Assembly: GCA_964610045.1 (NCBI GenBank)
Contig: CAZSUN010000001.1
Location: forward strand, 79,593 to 143,592
Length of the DNA stretch: 64,000 nucleotides
Source: JACCYX01 sp964610045
GTDB lineage: Bacteria; Chloroflexota; Chloroflexia; Thermomicrobiales; UBA6265
Direction of reading: 5' to 3'
The position numbers and the translations under genes are program-made. Below, one piece after another: positions 43,212 through 51,182 of the stretch. A model generated the notes under the pieces. That model worked only from the letters and a program-made list of their open reading frames with translations. It was not told the origin of the DNA and did not search any database. The first letter of the stretch is position 1. The number at the start of each line of letters is the position of its first letter.

Positions 43212-43925
43212 TTGGCATCCTCGACCGCAACGGATACTTCGACCGGGGCCATCCGCTCGCTCCTCGCCGATCCGGACATCGTCCAGCAATGCGCCGAGGG
43301 CGACGGCGGCATCTCGGCGTTGCTTGCCGGACGGTCGCCCAGATTGTTCATCATTTCCGGCCCATCTGGCGTGGGGAAGGATTCCGTGCTGGAGCAGTTG
43401 CAGCGGATTCACTCCACCGCGCGCTATGTGGTGACCGCGACATCGCGTCCGATGCGTACCGGCGAGCGTGATGGCGTGCATTACCGGTTCCTGGAACGCA
43501 CGGATTTCGAGCAGCAGATCGAGTATGGGCAGTTTATCGAACACGCGCTGGTGTACGGCAATCTCTACGGGGTGCCTCGCACCCCGATCGAAGAGGGGTT
43601 GGCGAACGGTCAGGATGTGATCGTCAAGGTTGATGTGCAGGGCGCGGCAACGCTTCGCGAGCGGATTGCCAACACGATTTCGATATTCCTGATGCCGGAG
43701 TCGATGGAGTCGTTGCTGCAACGCCTGGTCGATCGCAAGACGGAAGATCCGGCGGTCGTCAAGCGGCGGTTCCAGACCGCGAGCCAGGAAATCCGGCAGG
43801 TCGAGCACTTCGATTACGTGGTGTTCAACGCATCCGGAAAACTCGATGCTGCGCTCACCGGCATCCTCGGCATCGTCGAGGCGGAACGGGCGTCGGTCCG
43901 GCAGCCGGCTGTCGTCGTGCGGTAG
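43212..43925 (+). CDS. gmk: Guanylate kinase
   Basis: A 237-residue enzyme that makes GDP from GMP. The P-loop is IISGPSGVGKDSV (about 47-59), with Asp where Gly or Ser is usual after the lysine. GMP-binding blocks TSRPMRTGERDGVHYRF (about 77-93), YGNLYGVPRTPIEE and KVDVQGAATL (about 137) are normal. The TTG start has an AGGAGA site, and about 40 residues precede the P-loop, longer than the usual 5-20. Arrangement with def and priA nearby is common; rpoZ and dfp (coaBC), often between gmk and priA, are absent. Confidence 0.93.
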   Translation: MASSTATDTSTGAIRSLLADPDIVQQCAEGDGGISALLAGRSPRLFIISGPSGVGKDSVLEQLQRIHSTARYVVTATSRPMRTGERDGVHYRFLERTDFEQQIEYGQFIEHALVYGNLYGVPRTPIEEGLANGQDVIVKVDVQGAATLRERIANTISIFLMPESMESLLQRLVDRKTEDPAVVKRRFQTASQEIRQVEHFDYVVFNASGKLDAALTGILGIVEAERASVRQPAVVVR

Positions 43926-43991
43926 CCTGACGAAACTCGCTGCATCTGCACATACGCCTACCGCTCATCCCGTATCTCCCGCGCGACAACC

Positions 43992-44510
43992 CTATATATC
44001 TTCGTCGCCTTCATCGTCGCCGACAAATCGAAGGGTCGACTTGTCTTCGACCCGGTCGGTGAACAGGATCCCGTCAAGGTGGTCGATCTCGTGCTGGAAG
44101 ACACGGGCGAGGTAGCCGGTTGCCTTGATCCGCACCGGCTTGTTGTCCATGTCGACCGCCTTGACGGTGACCGATTCCATTCTGGGCACTTCACCGACCC
44201 AACCAGGGATGCTCAGGCACCCTTCGAGCGCGAGTAGCTGGCCGTTGCCGCGCACGATTTCGGGGTTGGCGAGCCGGTAGGTGATCTCCTGGGCGTCACC
44301 GCCGTCTTCTTCCTGCTCGTTGTAGCGGATCACAATGAGTCGGCGCGTCACCCCGACCTGCGGGGCGGCGACGGCAACTCCTTCAGCGACCGGGATGGTC
44401 TCGTACATGTCGGCGGCAAGCGACCTGACACTGTCGTCGACCTGGCGGATACGTGTTGCCTTCTGACGGAGGCGCGGGTCGCCTTCGATCACGATGTCGA
44501 GTATGGACAT
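43992..44510 (-). CDS. def: Peptide deformylase
   Basis: A 172-residue metalloenzyme that removes the N-formyl group from nascent proteins. All three motifs are there: GVAVAAPQVG (about 45-54, A replacing the usual G), EGCLSIPG with the metal-ligand Cys (about 99-106), and QHEIDHLDG with the two His ligands (about 140-148). The tail is acidic. The ATG at 44510 is preferred because AGGAG lies 13 bases upstream and the N-terminus MSILDIVIEGDPRLRQ is typical. An in-frame ATG at 44549 would add 13 residues. It follows priA by about 95 bases on the same strand. Confidence 0.92.
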   Translation of the reverse strand: MSILDIVIEGDPRLRQKATRIRQVDDSVRSLAADMYETIPVAEGVAVAAPQVGVTRRLIVIRYNEQEEDGGDAQEITYRLANPEIVRGNGQLLALEGCLSIPGWVGEVPRMESVTVKAVDMDNKPVRIKATGYLARVFQHEIDHLDGILFTDRVEDKSTLRFVGDDEGDEDI

Positions 44511-44605
44511 GCGGGGTGATGCTCCTGGAACATACGGGTAGGTGCTCATCAGCGGGGCGATCGCGGAGGGTCGCCCCTACGGCTGCCGGTGCCGGAAAGC
44601 GTCGA

Positions 44606-47095
44606 TCAAAGCATACTTTGCGGGTCAACGTCGACAACCCAGCCGGCGCGAATCGGCAACTCGTCCAGCAGACGATCGAGGTCTCGCGACCGCAGCACGA
44701 TCTGCCACTGGTGCTTGCCCGCGACCTTGGCGGCAAACGCGGGGGTTGGACCCAGCAGATCCATCGAGGCTTCCAGCTTCCGGGCGTGGCGGACCAGTTC
44801 CCGCGCCATCATCTCGGCTTCGATCGCCGCCGCTCGTTCCTGGTCGTGCCGGTAGAGGAACCGAGCAAGGCGGACGAATGGGGGGAAATGGTGCTGCCGG
44901 CGAAAGTCGATTTCTTCCGTGTAGAAGGCGTCGTAATCGTGCTGGGCGGCGGCGGTGACGGCGTAGTGACCAGGGGTGTATGTCTGCACGACCACGCGTG
45001 AGCCAGGCGCGCGGCGCCCGGCGCGCCCGGCGACCTGGGTCAGCAACTGGAAGGTGCGCTCGCTACTGCGGAAGTCTGGTAGATGCAGCATCGTGTCGGC
45101 CTGAATAACCCCGATGGCGGTGACGTGAGGCAGGTCGAACCCTTTGGCGACCATCTGGGTGCCAACGACGATATCCACGTCACGATTCTCGACGCGGGCA
45201 AGCATCGCCTCGTAGCCGCCGTGCTGGCGGATGGAGTCCTGATCCCACCGGAGAACCCTTGAGTCCGGATAGGTTGCGCGGACTTCGTCTTCGACACGTT
45301 GGGTCCCTGCCCCGAAGTAGTCGAGCCGGCCGCCGCAGTCGGGGCAGCGCTGGGGTGGTGGTTCGCGGTAATCGCAACGGTGGCAGACCATCTGGATGCG
45401 ATCGCGATGGAACACCATCGGAATGTCGCACAGGGAACAGACGACCCGGTGCCCGCAGTCGCGACAGAGGACTACGGTCGACGTACCGCGACGATTGAGC
45501 AGGACGATTGCCTGTTCCTGCCGCGAGAGCGCGTGGCGAACAGCCTCGTCGAGGGCGCGGCTGACAAGGCTGGTGTTCCCGTCGTGCAGTTCGAGTTTGA
45601 GGTCGACGATTTCGACTTCGGGGAGTTCGAGGGACGCCGATTGCCCTGACAATGCGGCTCGCCCAACCGGATTGACGCGGTCCGGCAAGGAGATCCGGCG
45701 ATAGTCGCCATTGGCGGCATGCCAGGTGGATTCGATGCTCGGGGTGGCGCTGCCGAGCACGACGGTTGCGCGAACCCGGCGCGCCATCTCGATGGCAAGG
45801 GCGCGCGCATGGTAGCGAGGTTCGCTCTCCTGTTTGTAGGTTCCCTCATGTTCCTCATCGAGGACGATCAAGCCCAGCCGCTCGATTGGGGCGAACAGGG
45901 CGGAGCGAGGCCCGACGACCACCCGGTACTCGTTGGCTTCGAGCGCGCGCCAGATGTCGTGGCGCTGGCTCTCGGTGAGCTGGGAGTGCAGGACTGCCAC
46001 CTGGCCCGGAAAGCGGTCGACAAAACGCCGGACGACCTGCGTCGCGAGCCCGATTTCGGGAACGAGGACGATCGCGCCGCGTCCGTGCCGGAGGCACCAG
46101 GCGACCCCGCGCAGGTAGATTTCGGTCTTGCCACTGCCGGTGACGCCGAAAAGCAGGTTTGGCGTTGGATCGCCGGTAAACAGCGCGCGCTCAACGACCG
46201 ACCACGCGGCCGCCTGCTCCGGTGTAAGGACTGGGGCTGGCGCAGCGGAAGGGACTGGTGCCTCGGAGCGGCCCAGCTCGACCACCTCGATAATGCCCTT
46301 CTTTTCCAGGGAGGTGAGCGTCTGGGCATCGACATCGACAGATGAGCGTAGATCCGGCAACGCCACGAGGTCATTGGCGCCATCGCGCCGGAACCGGGCA
46401 CGGGTGGTGAGTTCTTCCACCACGCGCGATTGCCGGGGAGAGCGAGCCGTCAGGGCAGGATTGCCATCGAGTAACCGGACGAACCGTTCGGTACGGCGGG
46501 CGGGCTCCGATTGGTCGACCCGGATCTCCTGGTGCACCAGATCCAGGGACTGGAGCTTCTCCATGACGGTGGAAAGCGATTTCCCGGTGGCAGCCCGCAA
46601 TTGGTCGATCGACATCGTCCCGTACTCTGCCAGCAGGGCCATCACTCTCCGCTGGGCGGGCGTCAGTTCGGCAGGCGAGCGATCCGGGTTGTCGACCATG
46701 ACGTAGGTCTCGACCATGCGGGTCTGGAGACCGGGCGGCAGGAACGGGGAAACAGCGGCGTATACCGAACTGGCGGTTTCACGGGCAAGCCACTCCGCCA
46801 GATCGAGACGGTACGACGGGAGCAGATGGCGCGGCTCCGGAACGGAGTGGAGCGGACGTACGGAGAAATCCGGTGGGTCGGTTGTGAGCCCGAGCACGAT
46901 GCCCGGCACGAGACGGCGCTGGATCGGCGCGACGACGAGTACGCCGCGCTGGACGTCAGCCGTCAATTCGGGCGGAACAAGATAGGTGTAGACGCCACGC
47001 AACGTACCCGGAAGGACGCGCGAGAGCGCGACTTCTGCGTAGAGGGTTTCGATGTGCGTCGTGGCAGCCGGCGACTGCGAGACGGGTTCGTTCAT
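44606..47095 (-). CDS. priA: Primosomal protein N' (PriA helicase)
   Basis: An 829-residue 3'-5' helicase that restarts stalled replication forks. The N-terminal 3'-DNA-binding domain (about 20-120), a winged helix (about 140-200) and the helicase core follow in order. Walker A is GVTGSGKTE (about 316), the DEAH-type box is DEEHEGTYK (about 407), and eight zinc cysteines lie at about 542-590 (CRDCGHRVVCSLC, CHRCDY, CPDCGG). GFDLPHV and QVAGRAGRR mark the second RecA lobe. The ATG at 47095 avoids a 17-residue, low-similarity extension. Confidence 0.94.
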   Translation of the reverse strand: MNEPVSQSPAATTHIETLYAEVALSRVLPGTLRGVYTYLVPPELTADVQRGVLVVAPIQRRLVPGIVLGLTTDPPDFSVRPLHSVPEPRHLLPSYRLDLAEWLARETASSVYAAVSPFLPPGLQTRMVETYVMVDNPDRSPAELTPAQRRVMALLAEYGTMSIDQLRAATGKSLSTVMEKLQSLDLVHQEIRVDQSEPARRTERFVRLLDGNPALTARSPRQSRVVEELTTRARFRRDGANDLVALPDLRSSVDVDAQTLTSLEKKGIIEVVELGRSEAPVPSAAPAPVLTPEQAAAWSVVERALFTGDPTPNLLFGVTGSGKTEIYLRGVAWCLRHGRGAIVLVPEIGLATQVVRRFVDRFPGQVAVLHSQLTESQRHDIWRALEANEYRVVVGPRSALFAPIERLGLIVLDEEHEGTYKQESEPRYHARALAIEMARRVRATVVLGSATPSIESTWHAANGDYRRISLPDRVNPVGRAALSGQSASLELPEVEIVDLKLELHDGNTSLVSRALDEAVRHALSRQEQAIVLLNRRGTSTVVLCRDCGHRVVCSLCDIPMVFHRDRIQMVCHRCDYREPPPQRCPDCGGRLDYFGAGTQRVEDEVRATYPDSRVLRWDQDSIRQHGGYEAMLARVENRDVDIVVGTQMVAKGFDLPHVTAIGVIQADTMLHLPDFRSSERTFQLLTQVAGRAGRRAPGSRVVVQTYTPGHYAVTAAAQHDYDAFYTEEIDFRRQHHFPPFVRLARFLYRHDQERAAAIEAEMMARELVRHARKLEASMDLLGPTPAFAAKVAGKHQWQIVLRSRDLDRLLDELPIRAGWVVDVDPQSML

Positions 47096-47151
47096 CTGCG
47101 CAGTGTAGCGGTCGTTTCGAGACACCGGCAGGCAGCTACCGGGCATCGGAG

Positions 47152-47493
47152 TTACTGCTCGATGGGTTGACCGGACGCGATCCAGTCGAGCATTCCACCA
47201 GCCATGCTCTTCGCGTCAAGAAAGCCGGCCTGGATGAGGATACCCGCGCCGGTGAGGCTCCGAACACCGCCCCGGCAGACCACAATCACAGGCAAGTCGG
47301 CATCCAGCTCACCGGTACGCGCCGGGAGTTCGCCCAGGGGGATGTGGATTGCCGCAGGAATCCGGCCTTCGGCCCACTCATCGGGCTCCCGGACATCGAG
47401 CACCTGGATAGTGCTGGACCCGAGTGCCGCGACTGTCTCCGCGACCGAAATCTCGGGAGCTTCCGGACCACGATTCAGGAACGAATTGAACAT
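47152..47493 (-). CDS. Rhodanese-domain protein
   Basis: A 113-residue single-domain rhodanese. The substrate loop VVCRGGVRS (about 75-83) has the active Cys followed by a six-residue loop typical of sulphurtransferases, not Cdc25-type phosphatases. VLDVREPDEWAEGRIPAAIHIPLGEL (about 33-58, quoted in part) is the strand-loop pattern of the family. The ATG at 47493 has an AAGGAAA site. It is upstream of and in the same direction as priA with a 56-base gap, which is probably chance. Physiological sulphur donor and acceptor unknown. Confidence 0.88.
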   Translation of the reverse strand: MFNSFLNRGPEAPEISVAETVAALGSSTIQVLDVREPDEWAEGRIPAAIHIPLGELPARTGELDADLPVIVVCRGGVRSLTGAGILIQAGFLDAKSMAGGMLDWIASGQPIEQ

Positions 47494-47650
47494 TGTCAGT
47501 TTCCTTGGTGAAGAACCGGCCAGCCAGGCGGGGGGTATCGAGCGCGGCCACATCGACCGCGCCTCATCCACCAAGTATGAACCAGATTGGGTTTGGCGCA
47601 CTCCGGCCACCTGGCCCGAATTCGTCGACTGTAGGTACGTACGTGGCGAG

Positions 47651-48850
47651 TCAGATTGGCCGAACGCTTCGGGAGCGAACGAGTGCCCGGCGTGACGCGA
47701 ACCAACCCATGAACGTCGTCGGCACCAGCACGGCGAGCATGAGGAAGATCGAGGCGGTCCAGTCTCCCGTGAGGTCGTGAGCGAGCCCGCCGAGGAACGG
47801 CGCGAATGCCGCGATCGTGTACCCGATTGCCTGGGCCATTCCGGACAGAGAGGCGGCGTGAGCGGTATCCGGTGAACGGAGGACGATCAACATCAGGGCG
47901 AGGCTGAGGGCCGAACCAGCGCCGAGCCCGAACAGGACCATCCAGGCGAGGGTGAACGTTGCCGGTGCGATGAGGATGCCGGCGATCCCCATCGCCCAGA
48001 TCGCAATCAGGCCCACCAGCAACGGGCGTTGGTTCGGGATTCGCTGGGCCACGATCGGCACGACCAATGAGGCAGGCAAACCGGCCAGGTTACCGATGGC
48101 CCACATGGTTCCGGCGGCTTCGCGGGAAAGCCCGGCATCGTGGAGGATGGTTGGGATCCATGCAGCCAGACCGAAATAGACGAACGACTGCAATCCCATG
48201 AACAGCGAAACCTGCCAGGCGAGGGCGTTCCCCCATAACCGGGGTGCTCGCCGGGTCGCCCTCTGATTCGCCGCCGGACGTTCCATCCGCAGTCGCGGCA
48301 GCTGGACGATAACGGCGACGAGCGCAGGAATCGCGAGCAGTCCGAGCGCCTGCCGCCACCCGTACCCGGATTCATGGATCGGCACCATCAAGCCGGTTGC
48401 CGTGGCTCCGCCGATCGAGATGCCCATCGTGTAGACGCCCGTCATCAGGCCGAACTGGCCCGGGAAGTCGCGCTTGATGACGGCCGGTGCGAGGACGTTG
48501 GCGATGGCGATGGATGCACCAATCACGATCGTGCCGGCGAACAGCATGGCGATGGAAGGAACGATCCGGATAAGGATGCCAAGTGTGAGGCCGACCATCG
48601 TCAGCCAGAGCATCCGATCGATCCCGAACCGGGTGGACAGGCGCGGAGCAAAACCGGCGAGCAAACCGAAACAGACCACCGGAATGGTGGTCAGGAGTCC
48701 CGCGACGGTCGTCGAGATGCCGAGGTCGAGCCGGATCACGTCGAGGAGTGGACCGACACCGACGATGGCGGTGCGCATGTTGATGGCGACGATGGCGATG
48801 CCGATCCCGAGCAGGATCGATCGCGATCGTGAGGTGGTGCGACTGGACAT
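47651..48850 (-). CDS. MFS transporter, CynX/NimT-like family
   Basis: A 399-residue membrane protein with twelve predicted helices. The N-terminus SILLGIGIAIVAINMRTAIVGVGPLL is characteristic of the cyanate/2-nitroimidazole (CynX) branch, in which the Asn-Arg near helix 1 is conserved. The inter-helix loop around residue 65 carries APRLSTRFG, and a basic cytoplasmic loop (QRATRRAPR, about 200) divides the halves. The ATG at 48850 starts just before helix 1; a longer open frame upstream is Arg/Ser-rich without helices. Substrate unknown, efflux likely by family. Confidence 0.86.
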   Translation of the reverse strand: MSSRTTSRSRSILLGIGIAIVAINMRTAIVGVGPLLDVIRLDLGISTTVAGLLTTIPVVCFGLLAGFAPRLSTRFGIDRMLWLTMVGLTLGILIRIVPSIAMLFAGTIVIGASIAIANVLAPAVIKRDFPGQFGLMTGVYTMGISIGGATATGLMVPIHESGYGWRQALGLLAIPALVAVIVQLPRLRMERPAANQRATRRAPRLWGNALAWQVSLFMGLQSFVYFGLAAWIPTILHDAGLSREAAGTMWAIGNLAGLPASLVVPIVAQRIPNQRPLLVGLIAIWAMGIAGILIAPATFTLAWMVLFGLGAGSALSLALMLIVLRSPDTAHAASLSGMAQAIGYTIAAFAPFLGGLAHDLTGDWTASIFLMLAVLVPTTFMGWFASRRALVRSRSVRPI

Positions 48851-49162
48851 CAGGTCCCCGGAACTCGTACTGGGGTGAGCCGCATCGGAACGGTGCGGGC
48901 CGGGACATGGTAGCCGTTTGCGTGGCGTTGTCGACTGCCGGGAACGGGTGCGACTCACGGTTTTGCGCACATGACTGGCAGGAGACGGGCCGACTAACCC
49001 TCGCTGCTCGGGAGGCCACCCTCGACAACCGGAACGGATGGGTCCCCAGCCGCCGCAATCAGCCGAGTCACACCCATCGAGTACCGCCGGTCTTGCCCTT
49101 GACATGCGTGGCGGGTACATTCGCGGCGTTGACGCGTGGGTGGATGGGAGGGCATAGCGGAT
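48851..49162. other. Divergent intergenic region
   Basis: About 310 bases between the MFS gene and a small unknown gene. A TTGACA hexamer at 49099-49104 points toward the small gene, but no -10 box sits at a suitable spacing. No other element was recognised. Confidence 0.4.
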
Positions 49163-49411
49163 ATGGCGGACTGGACTTTCGACGAACTCCTTCCCAATGG
49201 TTGGCACCCGCACTGGAGCCCCCTGGAATCCGAGGAAGCACCCTATTCGCTGGAGTTCACGTACTACCGCAGCGAGATCGCCCGCCATTCGGTCGAAGCG
49301 CAAGGGTCGACCGAGCGGGAGGCGATCGAGAGCGTCGTCGCAGCGGCGAATGCATGGCTGAGGGATCACCCGGAGTACGCCCCAAAGCGGCCACCCGCAT
49401 CCAGATCGTAG
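49163..49411 (+). CDS. Small hypothetical protein, 82 residues
   Basis: I do not recognise this family. The protein is rich in Trp, Glu and Tyr (MADWTFDELLPNGWHPHW, then YSLEFTYYRSEIARHSVEA), which suggests a small beta-sheet followed by a helix (EREAIESVVAAANAWLRDH). It has no signal or membrane segment. A GGGAGGG site 10-17 bases upstream supports the ATG at 49163. The Trp/His content and ribosome site make it more likely real than the other short frames nearby. Function unknown. Confidence 0.6.
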   Translation: MADWTFDELLPNGWHPHWSPLESEEAPYSLEFTYYRSEIARHSVEAQGSTEREAIESVVAAANAWLRDHPEYAPKRPPASRS

Positions 49412-49485
49412 CGACCGGCTTCGAAGGGTTCCGGCGTTCATTCCACGCGATCGTGTACGTAGGCGTATTGCCATTATTTGACAAT

Positions 49486-49504
49486 ACGTAGACCGTCTCT
49501 ACGT
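49486..49504. promoter_or_regulatory. Small inverted repeat in an A/T-rich patch
   Basis: ACGTAGA and TCTACGT flank a 5-base spacer, just after a TTGACA. The patch is among the more A/T-rich spots of the region. It may be an operator or a minor terminator for the small gene upstream. Confidence 0.35.
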
Positions 49505-49637
49505 GACCGCTTCGGCCAACGCGGCGATTACACCTGAATCTCCGTACCTTCACTGTCGTGTCCGGGGCATCGCCGCGGCATGATCAAGGTGCGGCTTCCG
49601 GATGGAAGTCACGGACTGGACGCATCGAGGCACGGTC

Positions 49638-49865
49638 ATGTTCGAGTATGCGCTGAACGATATGCGGCCCTTGATCGGTATGGCGGCGTTGGTGATCCTT
49701 ATGGTGGCAACGCTCGGATCGCAGTTGCGATCGCGCAGAGAAGATGATCTCCTCGAGCGAGCCGTTCGCGGGTTCCCGTCCGCGGAGACTGCACCACGGT
49801 TGGCGCGAGGCGATCGCGTCACCCGGTTGATTCGGACAGCCGTTCAGGACGCAAGCGCCTCGTAG
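49638..49865 (+). CDS. Possible small membrane protein, 75 residues
   Basis: A short frame with one predicted membrane helix (about 11-30, LIGMAALVILMVATLGSQL) followed by a basic, charged tail (RSRREDDLLERAVRG). A GAGG site 7 bases upstream of the ATG supports translation. The last 22 bases overlap the 3' end of the opposing hydrolase gene. It could be a chance frame; the hydrophobic helix next to a stop-transfer-like basic segment is the only positive sign. No family recognised. Confidence 0.35.
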   Translation: MFEYALNDMRPLIGMAALVILMVATLGSQLRSRREDDLLERAVRGFPSAETAPRLARGDRVTRLIRTAVQDASAS

Positions 49866-51037
49866 GCGAAGCGCCAGAATTCGCCGGCCGCATCGTCGGG
49901 TCCGCCGATGTGAACCTGCATGAGCAGGAGACCGGTCAGGTCGTTGGCAGGATCGTTCATCCAGTGCGTGTGGAAGCCGCCGGACCACCCGTACGCGCCG
50001 ATCTCGGGTCCTGGAGCCTCTCCTGTACGTGTTATCGGGCTGACACCGTATCCCCAACCCGCTCGATCCCAGAAACCCGGAAAGAACGGATATGCCTGCT
50101 TGACCCGCGATGAAACGTGATCGCTCGACATCAGATCGACGGATTCCTGCGAGAGCAGCCGCGTTTCGCCGTGCACTCCTCCCGACCGCAGCATCCGGGC
50201 GAAGACGAGGTAGTCGGACGCGGTCGAGACGAGTTCACTTGGAAACGCAGGCGGGCGTGACCACACTCCCCCTTCGGCGGGATCGGAAAGGACGAGTTTG
50301 CCAGACTCGGGGTCGGTCTCGTAGCAGTATGCCAGCCGTTCGATCGACGCCGCCGGAACCTGGAAGGCCGTGTTGACCATACCCAACGGCTGGAGGATGT
50401 GAGACTCGAACACCTCGCCGAGTGGCCTGCCGGAGCGTCGTTCGAGCAGCACATTGAGCACATCGAATCCTGTGTGATAGAGCCATCCTTCACCGGGCTG
50501 GAATGCAAGGGGGAGCGAGCCGATCGCGGCCATCCACGCATCTGGCGAAGCTTCCGGTGGAAACGCACCCGGGGTGACTCCGGCCGCCTCCATCGCGCGT
50601 TGCAGCGGAGTGGGATCGCTTTCGAAGATCATGCCCAATCCCCATTGATTGGTCATGAGGTCGTGAATGGAGATAGCCCGGTTCGCGGGAACCGTATCGT
50701 CGAGGTCGCTTTCCGGTGTGCGCAGGACCTGTCTATCCGCCAGTTCCGGCAACCATCGATCGACCGGCGCGTGCAGATCGAACTCGCCCCTCTCCACCGC
50801 CTGGAGGATCGCTGTGGCGGTGATCGGTTTGGTCATGGAGGCGATGCGGACGATGGTGTCCGCCGTCATGGGATCGCGTGTGACCAGGTCCCGGTAGCCA
50901 ACCGACTCGCACCACGTCTCACCGCCCCGGTCGAGCAGAAGGACGGCGCCCGGAATGCCACCGCGTTGCACGCGGGAAGCGAACGAGTCTCGAAGGGCAT
51001 CCAGCGTGGTGCGGTTGAGGCCGGTTGGTGTCTTCAT
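49844..51037 (-). CDS. Class C beta-lactamase/esterase-family serine hydrolase
   Basis: A 397-residue enzyme of the beta-lactamase/D-peptidase superfamily (EstB-like). The SxxK nucleophile is SMTKPITATA (about 67-70). The tyrosine motif reads WLYHTGFD (about 186), with T where the third residue is normally N. The third motif appears as GWSGGFHTHW (about 358), H-T being expected. No signal peptide is seen, as in cytoplasmic esterases of this group. The start is ATG 51037, with AAAAGGA 6 bases upstream. Another ATG 6 bases earlier is in frame. Probably an esterase; true lactamase activity is unlikely but not excluded. Confidence 0.85.
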   Translation of the reverse strand: MKTPTGLNRTTLDALRDSFASRVQRGGIPGAVLLLDRGGETWCESVGYRDLVTRDPMTADTIVRIASMTKPITATAILQAVERGEFDLHAPVDRWLPELADRQVLRTPESDLDDTVPANRAISIHDLMTNQWGLGMIFESDPTPLQRAMEAAGVTPGAFPPEASPDAWMAAIGSLPLAFQPGEGWLYHTGFDVLNVLLERRSGRPLGEVFESHILQPLGMVNTAFQVPAASIERLAYCYETDPESGKLVLSDPAEGGVWSRPPAFPSELVSTASDYLVFARMLRSGGVHGETRLLSQESVDLMSSDHVSSRVKQAYPFFPGFWDRAGWGYGVSPITRTGEAPGPEIGAYGWSGGFHTHWMNDPANDLTGLLLMQVHIGGPDDAAGEFWRFAYEALAS

Positions 51038-51182
51038 GGTCATTCCTTTTCGTCCAGAAAAAGTGCCTAACGGAATTTGCATACGACGTCCGCGAAACGG
51101 CTACGGCACCGAGCATACCGGCAGAAACCAACCCCGGCTTCTCCAAGGTTGCGCCGTCCATAGGTACGGAGTTTTCTAGAAT

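Noticed and set aside
47651..49474. N-terminally extended version of the MFS transporter
   Set aside because: The extra 200 residues are Arg/Ser/Pro-rich without helices; the ATG at 48850 directly precedes helix 1.
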